A stretch of DNA of 64,000 nt, from positions 31,071,234 through 31,135,233 of the forward strand of contig JAJEKV010000002.1 of the NCBI GenBank assembly GCA_021234155.1. The letters run 5' to 3'. How positions within the stretch are numbered: the first letter of the stretch is position 1; each line of letters begins with the position of its first letter. The notes under the pieces were generated by a model, which was not told the origin of the DNA, did not search any database, and was given only the letters and a program-made list of their open reading frames with translations. The position numbers and the translations under genes are program-made. Shown in pieces: positions 36,151 through 48,065 of the stretch. The stretch comes from Isoetes taiwanensis. Taxonomy: Eukaryota; Streptophyta; Lycopodiopsida; Isoetales; Isoetaceae.

Positions 36151-39100
36151 CTACAAAAAGCAAACCTTACCTTGCTTGAAGGTGCTCCAAATCTAGTAGC
36201 AAGGTTATAAAAAAAACTAGAATATAAGCCCAAAGCCTCCAAGTTGCCTCCAAGGCTAGGAGGAAAGCCCTAGCTTGGGCTCCAAAAATAGACACGAAAA
36301 TATATGTAGTTTCATGGACTCGAAGAAGGCAAGCTTTGGTATGGAGAATTCCAGGGATTTTTCTAGTTTTCTCATCCATCGATCCAGAAATTAACAGATT
36401 CAATGGCTATATTTAATTGTGCTTCGTGAGACAATAATGCGGATAGGCTAGAATTGCAAGAATTGTCATCTATCCACATGGATAGGGTAAACTTGCATGA
36501 ATTGTTCAATGTGGATAGGCTAGATTTGCAGAAATTATTGTTTATCCATGTGGATAGATAGAATTATAGGAAATTTTATAAGAGGGATAGATAAATATGC
36601 TAAAACAAATTGGGTGAAATAAACAAGGTGCTGCGCACGGAGGGTTGCCCTCCGATGGCTCGAGAGTGTGTTTTCATCTTTCTTGTTGTCGTTTCGTTTT
36701 CATGGTTTTTGTTGGGTAAAGTGGCTTAAATCATAGTTCAAAGCCATGTTTTGACAATCAATTCTAATTGCTACTTCTAGACAATAGAGTACTTGATACT
36801 ATGACTTTATGGGAATTGGCCTGAAGAAATCTTTGGTGCTCGGCATGGAAGAAGTATTGCAGAAACTCATTTGGAACTCAACGCTGGGAACATGAGCTCC
36901 TAAAGCCAACGACTTTTTGTACCTCATCTAATTTTCCACGAAAAGAAAGAAGTTTTAATAATAACTTGAGCTGCATAATAACTTTTGCTATTGAATTTGA
37001 AGTTAATAATAACTTGAGCTACACAAAGTTTAAGACTCAAAATAAGCATTCTAGAATCTATTCACTTCAAATGCTTCTAATGTATCTGGTTCACAGTCAT
37101 CTGTTCTGTTGATAGGACCATCCTTACCTTCACAAGCCATGGTTCCTGAATGAAACTAATTTTATTGACATAGCCTCTTAGTTCAAGTGCTTCTAATGAG
37201 GAAGAAGGAAGAAGATTTTGCGTCATGGGAATGAATATTGATTGTGTCCATGATGCCAAGGAAGTAGTTATGCAACGATATTTTTTACTAACATGGCTGT
37301 CAATCTCTGGCCCACCTGTTGGATTGGGTCTAGATTTGAGGGCATTGAAAGGAATGTGGTGTTATAAACAGATTCATGACATAATTTAGTTTGTTGATTT
37401 CCTGTAAGCATCGAATTTCAATCATATTTTTTGAATAATGCCTCTTATATGTAATTGTTCCCACTTTTTTCACAATATAAGATGGAGCGATGATTTTAAA
37501 CTTAATTGTCCCAAGTCCTTTTTCTAACTTGAAGCCATTGTTGCCTCGGCTACTTGTAACAAAAGGTCGGAAAGCACAATCTGAGGTCTTCATTTCCATG
37601 GCGTTAAGGGCATGGCATTGGGATACTGGCGGCGGGGATTGGCAGATCCAATGACATAGCCCCAACCTGCTAGAACGAGTGAACATAAGTTAAAGCTATC
37701 CAGTTTTGATGTAAAATCGATGACACATTTACATTGATAATCCATAACCATAAATGAAATAAGTGAGCTTTCTACACCATGATCACCAAGCATATGTGGT
37801 CTGCATTTCCACATTCATTGCAACATATATAAGGCTAATTAAACATGTGCCTGCTGAATTTACACCTTGTCTTGAACTGCAGTAATCTACATGGTAGATG
37901 TAGCCACCTAGATGCAAAGATTGAACCAACCGCTTTTAAATCACATGAAATTTAGAAATAAATGCTGATGCACTCTCTACCTTATCAGGTAACAATTGAT
38001 TCTTCAGGCAATAATTGATTTGTAAGCTTTGAACCACCATACTTTGAGGCAACTTTCTGCACCACGGTGGATAGGAAACGTAAACATGAATATCAAGTCA
38101 TGCATTCAACAGCTTCAGTAATATTTGATTTTAAAGTGAAGACTAGCTTTAGTAGCAGTTCCACAGATGATAAACTGCCTAAAGGACAAAAGTTGGACTG
38201 CTGGACATAGTATATATTGAAATTGAGATGGCATGGGATTGCCCCCTTTGGCACTTTACAAGGACCTATAATTTAACGGGAATGTCCTATAGCCAATGAA
38301 TTCAATTCCAAGACAATGTCTAATCTGAATCTCAACCATAATGGCATGCAAACCTAGTAGATATATTGTTGTTGCCTCAAACCCAGAACCAATGATGTCT
38401 TAAGCTTTAACAAAATTTGGCAGATTTGCTCAAGCTGCGTTAGAGGATTTAGAAGGGTTAGAATCATCCATTTTGACAGAGATTTAGTAGTATTCCAAAG
38501 CCAACAAATCCAAAGCAAAAAGATGCAATCCGAGTTGCAAATAATGCCAGATTCTAATAAACCTACAGATAAGGACATGCAGATAAGGACATGAATGGCA
38601 ATATCAAACACACATACAAAGATATTCTTATTTGCTAACAAATGGCATATCAAATGAACTTCAAACTAAAGTCTATTTGCCTGCATACGAAGGAAGAAAT
38701 GGTTTTCCAATGCTTGGTTCTTTGTAATCAAAATAGAGGACCATGGCTCCATAAACCTAAAGAAAAGTTAGTATACAAAATTTCAAGCATTTCAAGATCT
38801 TTACAGGAAACAAATCATAGAGAATCAACAATAATAGCACACCATCAATCTCCACTAGATAATGAAATTTCATCAAAATATGCTTTGTTAATGTAACTGT
38901 TCTTTCCCCAAGGGGTACAAAATCTACCCCGCCCTCTCATATTTCTTTCTTCCTTCAAACTTCTCCAATCCCACAATTCTTTGCCCCAAGCCTGCATTTC
39001 TGTTAGTTTTTTTTTTTTTCAAGAATATATCTAAGGAGCTAAGACGATGCATTAGACCCAGCGAAATTGTTGTTCACCCATTTACATTACAGAAAATCCA

Positions 39101-39684
39101 ACAATAGGTTATGTGAAAAATATACAATTGTTCTTGGACGATTTCCGGTTCACATCTGATGTCACAATTAGGTTAGAAATGGTGTTTAATATAAAAATAT
39201 GGCGTGAACATACACCAGTACAGTGGGTTCTATGATGATAATTGCTTTCAGATTTTATTCTTCGTACCTTCAAATTACAACGATAAGGTCCAAAGTGCCC
39301 CTTCTTAAAATCGATCTTCCTATGAACTTACGGCTACTTCAAGTTAATCTTAACATCCAGGCGTTGCAATAACTGTGACATAATTTTCACTTAATTTTAT
39401 AAGTTGACCGGTGCCAACCTCATGTTTCAACCATGATGAAGCAAAAAACTATGGTGCCAGCTAGTTGGGAAGTATGCCAATCTCTTCAAGGGTCTCCCAG
39501 CTTCACCAAGAAATAGAAATACTTTCCAAATAAAAAGTGGGAACTATTGTTGGAAGCCCAAAATCCATGTTAAATAAGTGGGCTTTGCATCCTCTCGTGT
39601 GCCGCTGATTGATTAACATCTGCCAATACTTTTTACTACGTCCTATATTTTGTTGCCAGCCTAACATCTTGAGACTTCCACCTG
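36151..39684. other. Long AT-rich stretch without a recognisable gene
   Basis: Minus-strand open frames at 36167-36403, 37077-37259, 37330-37686 and 37590-37814 carry no domain I recognise. Near 36440-36560 a phrase ggataggctaga(a/t)ttg recurs three times. A poly-T tract lies at 39007-39018. Scattered exons of a real gene cannot be excluded. Confidence 0.35.
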
Positions 39685-40023
39685 TCAAACACTAGAAATG
39701 GTTGAATTTCGACCCCAGGATTCTTCCAATGTCACTGTCCTGCTCATGGGCCAAAAAGTACTTATATCTTCCATGTAGCATATGAGAACACTTGCTACTA
39801 TTTTTGCAAAGTTCTTGTCTTTCTTCACAACCTCACCCAGCCTTGTACCACGACCGCCTACCCTTGGTTGCTCTTTATATTTAATTATTCTGACCTTTTG
39901 AACTGCTCTTGTTTTGGTACGAATCTTTGTAAATTTTGAGCTTGCAAATGGCTTGCTTCCTTCTTTGACTGCAGACTTTGTCATTTTTGACCATTTATTG
40001 CCTTTGTTGGGTCGTTCCGCCAT
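39685..40023 (-). CDS. Small basic open frame downstream of the helicase C-terminus
   Basis: A Met-initiated frame starts four bases after the helicase stop on the same strand: Lys/Arg-rich (MAERPNKGNKWSKMTK, RTKTRAVQKVRIIKYKEQ) with no known domain. It may be 3' UTR or a displaced C-terminal extension of the helicase, since a frame change would join them. Independent coding is doubtful. Confidence 0.2.
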   Translation of the reverse strand: MAERPNKGNKWSKMTKSAVKEGSKPFASSKFTKIRTKTRAVQKVRIIKYKEQPRVGGRGTRLGEVVKKDKNFAKIVASVLICYMEDISTFWPMSRTVTLEESWGRNSTISSV

Positions 40024-40026
40024 TGA

Positions 40027-40503
40027 TTAGCTTGGCCTTGGTCTTCTGCTTTTCCTAAGTTCTTTCTCCTTGGCAGCTTTTAGTTCTTCTCTATTGGATA
40101 TTACGGCTTCTAAAGTTCCACCTTTGCTAATGGTATCTTCAATTTGTTCAGCAAGTATCAAATCACGCTTCCCTACTAAACCGGTTATTTTGCCTATCCA
40201 TGAAATCAAGAAAAAATCACATCAGCAAGAACCTATTTATCTGCTGATGAAAATTAGTATCTGTAGCAAATGTCTACCTTTGGCTCCCATCCGTGTTGTT
40301 CTTCCTGTACGGTGTAAATAATCAATCTGTAAGACCAATGCATGTTATGTCTCATCATGCAAAAAGCCAGCACCATGGGCAAATAAATCCTCCACTTACA
40401 GAGTTGCGAGGAAAGTCAAACATATTAACGTGGTCAACTACAAGATCAAGTCCCCTAACAGCTAGATTAGTGCAAACTAGTGCTGGTATAGTGTTACCTT
40501 CTG
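40027..40503 (-). CDS. DEAD-box RNA helicase, three C-terminal exons (RH39-like)
   Basis: Three exons with clean GT-AG borders on the minus strand. 40400-40503 carries [14 protein letters not shown] and [10 protein letters not shown] (motif V). 40278-40326 carries [15 protein letters not shown] (motif VI region). 40027-40193 begins [19 protein letters not shown] and ends in a basic tail with stop TAA at 40027-40029. Sequence and exon pattern resemble plant DEAD-box helicase RH39, which acts in plastid rRNA processing; the assignment is by eye. In motif VI the conserved HRTGRT is intact. These exons belong with 44570-44709. A possible linking exon (RQRSIENMLQL) lies near 40722-40770. Q, I, II and III motifs are not in the window, so it is partial or relic. 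Confidence 0.7.
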
Positions 40504-40723
40504 CTGCATTTTGATTCCTAAAATGATAAATGCCATGTCCTCTTGCACTTTAAATTCTTAATATTCATACCCACAGGCGCGTTGTAGTGTCTAACATTTT
40601 TGACAAGTGGTTCTTGTCCCTGCCCAGCAGCATATTGCAAGTTGTAGTATCTTCCAAGGGTTTTTGTCTGCATTCAATTATTGGTCTTAAATGATAAAAA
40701 AATGACATCTAGGTATGGTAAGC

Positions 40724-40919
40724 TGCAGCATGTTCTCAATGCTCCTCTGTCGCAGATCCTCTGCTTTGCATCAGGAATCTGCTTACAGTATGAGAAAAAT
40801 GCACAAATAATGAAGAAGGAATCAGGGGGCTAAAGGCGAGTTGTATTTATAATAGCCACTAGTATCTTTTAAGGTATTTTAATCTCATGCTTTCTTTTCT
40901 TTACAATTTCTAAGGAAAC
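40724..40919. other. Spacer inside the helicase locus
   Basis: Apart from the weak helicase-like segment near 40722-40770, nothing is recognisable before the plus-strand gene begins. Short T-rich tracts near 40880-40910 could serve as intron 3' sequences. Confidence 0.3.
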
Positions 40920-41164
40920 CGCTATGCAATACTTCTCCCAAGTGCATGCTACTCTTTCTGCTATTGCGCCTCATCAGATGCATAACACTCTACTTAGAAT
41001 AGCCTGCTCTCCAATGCCAATGAAGAAAGTCTTCACCAGAAAATTCATGGCAAAAATAGTCTTTGGCAACTTAATTCTACAGAATTTAATTGCAACCAAG
41101 GCTATTGTTTTATAATGGGTGTATGTTTTATAATAGCTGATTTTTACCTATCTTCTGATGTTTA

Positions 41165-43716
41165 GTGTGCAAGTGGTCAGAAAGGTGGAAAAAAGCAAGC
41201 TGACTGTTTACTTGCAATAAAAGTTCGAGAAGGATCAACAAAGATGTTTCTATATGCCGTTGAGAAACCAACAACTCTTACATCAAGCCAATTCAAGGAG
41301 TCTAGAGCTACTGCTGTGAAATTTGCTGCTGCTGAGGCATATAGGTCAACTTGGCAAGTTCAAGTGAAGATGTGGGAAGTAGTGATTCTAGAGATCTTGC
41401 CTCACGATAAGGATATTTTATATGTACCTGCACTGGAAAGCTCGGCTTTTCATAAGAAAAATGTTGCTCGAGTTGTTAAAGGCGAGGTGGTCTATGTTCC
41501 AAATGATTATGTGCAGTTTGAGTCCGATGATAATGAGATGGATACAAGTGAAACAACCATAGGAACAGGGACTACCATGTCTGTTTCATCAGTTGGACTT
41601 AGAACGGGTTTGCGTAAGCGGAAAGAATTGGAAGGTAATTTTAATTTTTCAAGTTTAAATTCTGTAGACAATAATCTCGTGACATCCTTTATGTTCCTTG
41701 CAGCCTCAACACTTCAAGTGTCATCAAAAGTTCTCTTGGCTAAACAAGGAATCGTGGTTGGCATGGGAGAGATAGCCTTTCTTGGTCCCGGAGTATCCCA
41801 TGGTATTAACATGGATGCTTCTGCTGCGTCAGTGCAAGTGAATCAAGTTTTCTCTCCTCAGACTCCTCTCCCAATTCCAAGCATGGGGGCAGACAATTTG
41901 GGAGAGTGTGAAAAGGGGTTTACTTGCTGGCCAATAAAGGACCTTCTTCTTGTCCAGCCCTGTAAGGAAATTCAGAATTCAGGTATGTAAAATTGTGTGC
42001 TTAGCCATCAGAAGGATGTCTTTAAGGCACTATCTGATTTCTGGTGATATTCACTGAATCTAATGGCATTTCCTAGCATAAGCTTTTACTTAGGCTATTT
42101 CTAGCTCATTCTAGAACCTCAACTTATGGCCCTAAAGCTGCATGTGGTTTAAACTCCTTTAGATGTACGGCTTATGATAAATTATCTCTAAAGCTGGTAT
42201 GGCTGTCTAAGTCTGCCCTTTACTGGGATCCCACTGGCAGTATACACATTTGTTGTCTGGATATCAGGTAGACACTGGATTTATGTTTAAAATACAAGAC
42301 ACTATTTATGACAGGTCCCCATAAAACAAGACTTGTTATACTTTACTTTCTTTAGCATTCGTGGACAGTTCCTGCTCTTTATAGCAGTTCCTGATCTTCT
42401 TTATTGTTTATTGTCTCTACAGACATTTCTAAGTCTCTGCCTTTACCTAAGCCAAATGCCTCTTACCTTGTTGTCTTAATTTCAACTTGAAACCCTGGTG
42501 GTTGGCAAGGTGTTATTCCCTTAGACCATTGTATTATCTTTACCATTGATTATTACATCTTAGTTCCCCCAAAACTTATTCCCTCTCGTTTATGCTTTAA
42601 TTAATGCCAGGTCTGTGTGCTTTTTTCATGATAATGCCACTATAATATGCAATGGGTTGTTTTTGTGGTTTATTACATATTTGGTAATACACTTCTATAT
42701 GCTTATTGGGCCTCAAGGTCCTGAAGTTCTGAACTTTACATTAGAAACATGTCTGATCCTAGGATGCCCCAAGTAATCAGAGGCTGTGCAATTTTGTTTG
42801 CTGCAGATACCCCTCTGGCAGCACTTTTGGATTCTAGTGGTAATTACATGGTGTTGACATTGGTGTCAACAATATGTTGCATGCTACCTAGGTTACGTTG
42901 TCCCATTGGATAAAAATAAAATGGAGTTAGAATTCAGGGTGGCCTTAGCCGTCAGTTGGATAGGCCAGCATTATGTACTAGTATGTTTACTGCATGCATG
43001 CTGTTCTTGACTGCATACTAAAAAAGGTTGTGCTGAATTATGGTGTGCTAAATACATGGTATATCTAGACTTACCATTGTTTATGATTATTTGATTATGA
43101 TAATCTGATTATGTCCATTGTTTGTATCTTATTAAGAGAATTTTGCTTCCATGTTGAATTTTGCTTTTGTTGCTGCTTTTGGCATCTCGTAGATGTCACA
43201 AAGGAGCAAGATTATGGCGGAAGTCACAAAGAAGAACAGGCTTCAACACAACCGCTAGACTTAGGTATTTTTTCTTTGTCATTTCATGTATTATATGCAA
43301 GTTACTAATCAGGATTTATAAATCCAGAGCAAGAAGAGGACGTTGTATCTTCTCAGGAAAGACATGCAGTCCTTGTTAACACGTTGGACTTAAGGTAACA
43401 TGCATACATTATATTGATATTTTAACATGTATTGACATTTTCATTTTTCAGTGTCCAAGAAAAAGAAGCTGTTTGTATGTTTCTAATGAAGATCTCAACT
43501 GTCAATGAGATGTACACTCAAATTCCAAAATTTATGGCAGAACAAAACAGGTCTAGACAAAGGACTTTTAGAGGTATTCGAAACCTCAGTCAATTAGAGA
43601 AGCTAGATCTAGTAGTAAAGCACTTACTAGAGCAAAATTCTGAGTTGGCTGCCAAAAAAAATGCTCACCAAGTGGGGTTTTGTGTATCTGATTTGTTTTT
43701 CGATGTCAGCTCATAG
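41165..43716 (+). CDS. Multi-exon gene of unknown function nested between helicase exons
   Basis: Exons with good borders: 41165-41634 (donor gtaatt), 41704-41982 (gttccttgcag acceptor, gtatgt donor), about 42807-42839, about 43193-43264, about 43328-43395 and about 43452-43716 with a stop. The first exon encodes KMFLYAVEKPTTLTSSQF, KMWEVVILEILPHDKD and GEVVYVPNDYVQFESDD. The last is Lys/Gln-rich and helical (RSRQRTFRGIRNLSQLEK). No known domain was recognised; the upstream start exon was not found. Exons stay open and splice sites are intact, so it looks less decayed than its neighbours. It lies opposite to and within the gap between the helicase exons at 40503 and 44570. Confidence 0.5.
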
Positions 43717-43924
43717 TTGGCAGGCTATAAGGAATGACTAATGCACTGATCTTTGATCTCTTAATAGACTGATTTACTGACTTGTTCTTTCTATATTCAT
43801 GGTCTTGGTATTAAGAAATTGCATATAATTTTTAGTTTCTCCTTTTTTTTTTTTTGTATGGAACATAATTTGTTTTATAGAATCCACATCCGATAAAATA
43901 AAAATAAAATAAAACTACAAAATA

Positions 43925-44470
43925 AAAAAGGGGGATTGTTGAGAAAAGGGTATTAAGTAAATACGGGATATTAAATACAAGGTCACAAAAGGGGGGTGGT
44001 TGAGAAGAGGGGTATGAACGGAATAAGGGGATATTAGACACAAAATCACGAAGGGGGGATTTTTGAGAAGAGGGGTATGTATGAATGGAATAAGGGGATA
44101 TTAAACAGAAAAAGGAGTATGAACGGAAAAGGAGTATAAACATGAAAAGGGTATGAACGGAATAAGGGGATATTAAACATAAAAGGAGGATGGTTGAGAA
44201 GAGGGGTATGAACGTAATAAGGGGTATGAATGGAATAAGGGTATATTAAACTACAAAATCACAAAGGGGGATTGTTCCTAGAAAGGGGTATGAACATTAT
44301 TTGTGAGAAAAGGGGTATGACCATTGCATATGGCAATGGGGGATATAAAAAAAAAAATCAAATAAGGGAATATTAATCTACAAAATCACAACGGGGGATT
44401 GTGGCCAGATACCCCGTTTCTGAAAATCATGTCTATTCCAAGAAAAGGGGGATTTTAAGGGGTTTTTTAT
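43925..44470. repeat. Degenerate purine-rich minisatellite
   Basis: Imperfect repeats of gagaagaggggtatgaacgg and aataaggggatattaaaca, often followed by aaaatcacaaaggggggatt, with a loose period of about 60 bases. Plus strand is strongly purine-rich with GGGG runs, so triplex or G-quadruplex formation is conceivable. It separates the nested plus-strand gene from the upstream helicase exon. Confidence 0.85.
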
Positions 44471-44569
44471 GGGGGATTTTAAGGAGGATATGGGCATCGT
44501 TTTTGATGTGTTAGAAAACACTCAATAGAACTTGCAAAGGTTATTGCATCAAATCTTATGTAGAATTAC

Positions 44570-44709
44570 CGTTCTGCTGGAACCTCCCCATGATAATTGA
44601 TAGTAGGGATGTTATTCTCCTGCAGATAATGATCAACAGCGCGACATGAACCTATTGTATTACAAAAAACCATCACACTGTCCTTCTTGGCAATGAGTGG
44701 CTCCAGAAC
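44570..44709 (-). CDS. DEAD-box helicase exon with motif IV (RH39-like)
   Basis: A 140-base exon on the minus strand: acceptor tgtatgtacag, then [34 protein letters not shown] (motif IV) and [11 protein letters not shown], with a donor cg/gtaatt at 44570. It directly precedes, in protein order, the exons at 40027-40503. The 4-kb gap between them is filled by the plus-strand gene and the purine-rich repeat. Reading frame is intact. Confidence 0.7.
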
Positions 44710-45946
44710 CTGTACATACAGCAGAAAACACTTACTACAATCACTTAAAAAAGATTCGAAACATTAAATAGCAATGAATTGGATCTGTGATATTGGAAGT
44801 CTTTGCCAAACTGATTTAGCTTTCTAGAGTGGAGCTCGCATGAAAACGACAAAAACCTATAGATAGGCTTCTCATTCATCTTAGCAGATTTTTTATAATG
44901 GTGGATAGTGGGTAGCCGCGCACATGCGAACTACCCACGAAGAAAAATAAAGGGAATGCCCAATTATACAAATTGGACCCCATGAAATACAATGCTAATA
45001 GATGTTTGTTTGTGTACTTGTCGAAAGCTTATCACCGGGATTAAAAAACCCCGCCCTTTCGGGTTTTCGAGGAAAAATCCTAGTGATAAGCCTTCGGCAA
45101 GGGGCTTGGACAAACGTAAGGCTGAGAATTCGCTCCCAAAAAACCCACGAATGAAGAAGTCGAAGCTGTTGTCGCTTGCCAACCTGTACCTGCACATCAC
45201 CAACACGAGAACAAATGCGACAAAACAAACCTCCCAAAGTGGAGGGGCTGATCACGCGTGCCACACAATAACAAAACAAAAACCTCTTCAAATAGAGGGG
45301 CTGGTCACGCGTGCCAGGCGACAAATATATTAAACAATTAAGGGGGGGAGGGTGGGTTACAAAGAATAGAGAATATAAAGGTGCTGCGAGAGAAAAAGAG
45401 GCGCCCGATGAGACATTGATGAAGAACCACGCCTAATATAGTGATCTCCCAACCGGAGAAGGCATGCAATGCATGCATGCAAGACATGCATCGGCAGCTC
45501 CCTCTAGAATCTCGATCCGGGGCTCGGGTCGATGGCATTGACAGGAACAAGGGCAGGCAAAATATTTAAGATACCATGCATCCCCTGGATGGGCACATGA
45601 AACAGAGTCCCATAAGTCACATGCGCTGCATGCCCTTGCATGTAATTGTTTTATCACCCCTTGCAATGACAGATACTTTCATATAAAAAAATGCATTTTT
45701 TCAGATATTGCAGCTAAAAACAAACGTAAAAGAACTAACAATATGCATTGTGATTATCAGTATTGGCAATGAACAATTATATGATTGATACCCCTATATA
45801 TGAGTTTTGACAGATGACAACCGAATCGAGATTCGCATCTTACACTCATGATAGCACATGTAGCGCAAAGTAAGACAATCCTAAACACAATTCTCAGGAC
45901 ACCTCTGTACAATTGACTTCAAATTCACAAATGTACAAATGGATAC
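44710..45946. other. Intergenic block with a 55-bp repeat pair and RY motifs
   Basis: Two direct copies of gaggggctg(a/g)tcacgcgtgcca at about 45242-45262 and 45297-45317 lie 55 bases apart, each preceded by an imperfect cctc...gagg hairpin. A GC-rich part (45040-45160) is open on both strands but shows no domain. A dense CATGCA cluster lies at 45461-45492. No gene is supported. Confidence 0.5.
45461..45492. promoter_or_regulatory. Cluster of RY (CATGCA) motifs
   Basis: The stretch ggcatgcaatgcatgcatgc, followed by aagacatgcat, contains at least four overlapping CATGCA words, and two more GCATG words lie at 45628-45641. In seed plants CATGCA is the core bound by B3 factors of the ABI3/FUS3 group. 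It lies on the 3' side of the minus-strand UBP-like gene, so a promoter role is not obvious, and a simple repeat is an equal explanation. Confidence 0.3.
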
Positions 45947-46995
45947 CTGCGAGAGGGACTTCAAGCTTGTTTTCATTGCCTTTTAGCCGTCCATCGAGGA
46001 GACATCTAAGAAGCTCATGACTATCTTGCTTTGTTGAAAGCCCTTAAATCTGGATGCTCTTTCACGTATTGCATCAAAGAGGGATTTAGGATTGTAATCT
46101 TTACCTCCTTTGTTTAAGCCCTTCACGTTAGCATCTACGGATGTGGGGTCCTTATCACTAACCTCTTGAAAAAGAATTTCCTCGGTCTTTGAGGTAATTC
46201 GGCATTCCCTAAACAACGATTCCTTAAAAAAAATAACTATGACGGTAGCTCAAGGCAAGTAAATTTTGCATTCTTGAACTGAAAAACAAGTATTTCCTAG
46301 ATTTTTAAGCCCCTTATAATCAACCTTTTAACATGAGATGCAATCGTCGGCCTTGTTTCAAAACGAGACATATGAGCTTTCCTCTCGAGGAAAAGCAAAC
46401 TGAACCATCTCTACGACCCGATCTGAGAAGATTGCCTTTTACAACTATAAGCGGGTATTCAAAATGCCAGCCTCATCCATTATAATGGCTTTACACTTAA
46501 AACACCAGACTGTTCCACTTTTGCATTGCATTGCAAAGGGATGTTTCCGATACAAGAAATGGGATCGAGCATGTCCGTTGCCTACAACATCATCTATAGA
46601 CTGCTCGTCATTATCAACTATAGTGCCACCACATGCAACATAACCACATGCCAAGCATATCCATTGGGAAGAGTCTTCTAGTGCATTTAGCTTGCCAGCA
46701 TTCCGACATCTGGCCCCTTTCTTCTTCAATACCTTCCCTTTGCCTTTTTTTCATTTGCCCCACTCGGAGCCTTGTTGCAACCCCGGCATTCCAAAGCCTC
46801 TGCAAACTGCAATTGTGAAGCTAAAATTTCCAAATTAATTCCAACATCAAGATGTCCACATTTAAACTCCACTGCCACCTCGCTGCTCGCCTCATCGTGC
46901 TCATAATCCTCGCATTGGGTTGCTGGATGTGGCACAACGGCTTTGGAATGAGGTGACAATATTGGCTGCACTCTCTTTTTCGCTCTTTTCCCCAT
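45947..46995 (-). pseudogene. UBP1/UBP2-like ubiquitin-specific protease, 5' half, with frame breaks
   Basis: The minus-strand start MGKRAKKRVQPI lies at 46995. CGHLDVGINLEILASQL and CRGCNKAP begin a zf-UBP (BUZ) domain continuing as WICLACGYVACGG, NGHARSHF and VWCFKCKAI at 46460-46700. The peptidase C19 core then starts as KGLKNLGNTCF near 46285-46325 (catalytic Cys box), and continues as SLFDAIRERASRFKGFQQ and DSHELLRCLLDG near 45985-46080, ending at a cag/gtatcc donor at 45947. The domain order matches plant UBP1/UBP2 and animal USP16/45. The frame breaks three times by one base: at the T7 run 46745-46751, at A5 46282-46286, and near 46025. The His box is outside the visible exons. It is either a recent pseudogene or a gene with assembly errors. 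Confidence 0.75.
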
Positions 46996-47699
46996 GCCCT
47001 TACTGTAGATTACTTCCACTCTCCTCTAAACTTGTTATTGGTAGTTAAATTCCTTACCCATCTCCATCGACTGGACCAGAAGCACGATGCGGGTCTTCCG
47101 ACTGCATACTGGTCGAGTTCTTTACCAGGTGACCGCCAGTTTACAGGAAATAGGAGGTTTGGAGCAGTCACTAGCATATCCTAGGGATATTCTAGCATAT
47201 ACTTAGGATATGCCAAAAGCCCGTTTGCCCCCTAGGGGCAACCCAAAAATAGGGTGCATGATAGGTCGGGCAGGAGGTGGCGGCTATTAACAACAAATTA
47301 ATAATCTTTAAAGGCATTTTAGACATCTCATCAGCTTGGTTTTTCTTCCTTTGAATAGATTAGATTGCAGGCTTTTCATCCATGTAGTTGTTTTGTTTTG
47401 ATTAAAAAAATGCAGGCCTCCATTGTGTTCAAAACTATAAGTGTACGGTTTATGGGCATTTTCCCCTAGCATTTGCCACTACTTCCAGGGAAAAGGATCT
47501 TGGTACCCAATGCCTTGCTCATGTCCAATTCCTTCATAGATTAGCTTTTGGAAAGACACCAATCAACCTATGGAGCAGATTAGCTAGTTTAAACTCCCAG
47601 TTGCAATCTAAAACACATTCTTTTGCCTGATCCAAATGGAAAGCCTTAGCCCTTCAAATCCCTGCCACTTAAATTAACCTGAGTTGCATGAATACTTCA
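46996..47699. other. Upstream of the UBP-like gene; no coding content recognised
   Basis: This would include the promoter of the minus-strand UBP-like gene, but no clear TATA element can be singled out. Near 47173-47217 the words agcatatcctagggatattc and agcatatacttaggatatgc form a small imperfect repeat. The rest is unassigned. Confidence 0.4.
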
Positions 47700-48065
47700 G
47701 GCTCATTGCGTGCGCTAGGGTCTCGACCAGCCCATACATCTACAAGCACTCACCAATTCATGAGAGCGCCCGCACGCCTTGGAGCCGCTCCAACAACTCT
47801 GGGAGCAGAGGAAGCGAGTGCTGATTTGGCATTGTGATTTTATTGAGGCCGTGATAGTCAATGACTGGACGCAAGGCATCATCCTTCTTTTTGACAAAGA
47901 AGATAGGCCACTCCAGCAAGGGACTAAGAATGTCGAATGAAAACAATAGCTAGATTTTCTTCAATATAATCCCGCAAAACCTACAATTCAGCAGGAGATA
48001 GGCCATATATTGGACCATATGGCGGCATTGTCTCGGGGTGTAAATCAATAGGAAATCATATGTAA
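47700..48065 (-). pseudogene. Ty3/gypsy reverse transcriptase N-terminal scrap
   Basis: Minus-strand translation shows MPPYGPIYGLSPAEL, then VLRDYIEENLA, VFIRHS, and in a second frame PIFFVKKKDDALRPVIDYHG and LNKITMPNQHSLPLLPELL. This is the conserved start of gypsy/chromovirus-type reverse transcriptase, before the catalytic YxDD part, which is missing. There are two stops and at least one frame change. It is too far from the pol fragment at 34860-36150 to be the same copy. Confidence 0.8.

Noticed and set aside
44992-45333. Lys-rich protein-coding gene
   Set aside because: Open on both strands with no family resemblance and a direct repeat pair inside; more likely composition-driven.
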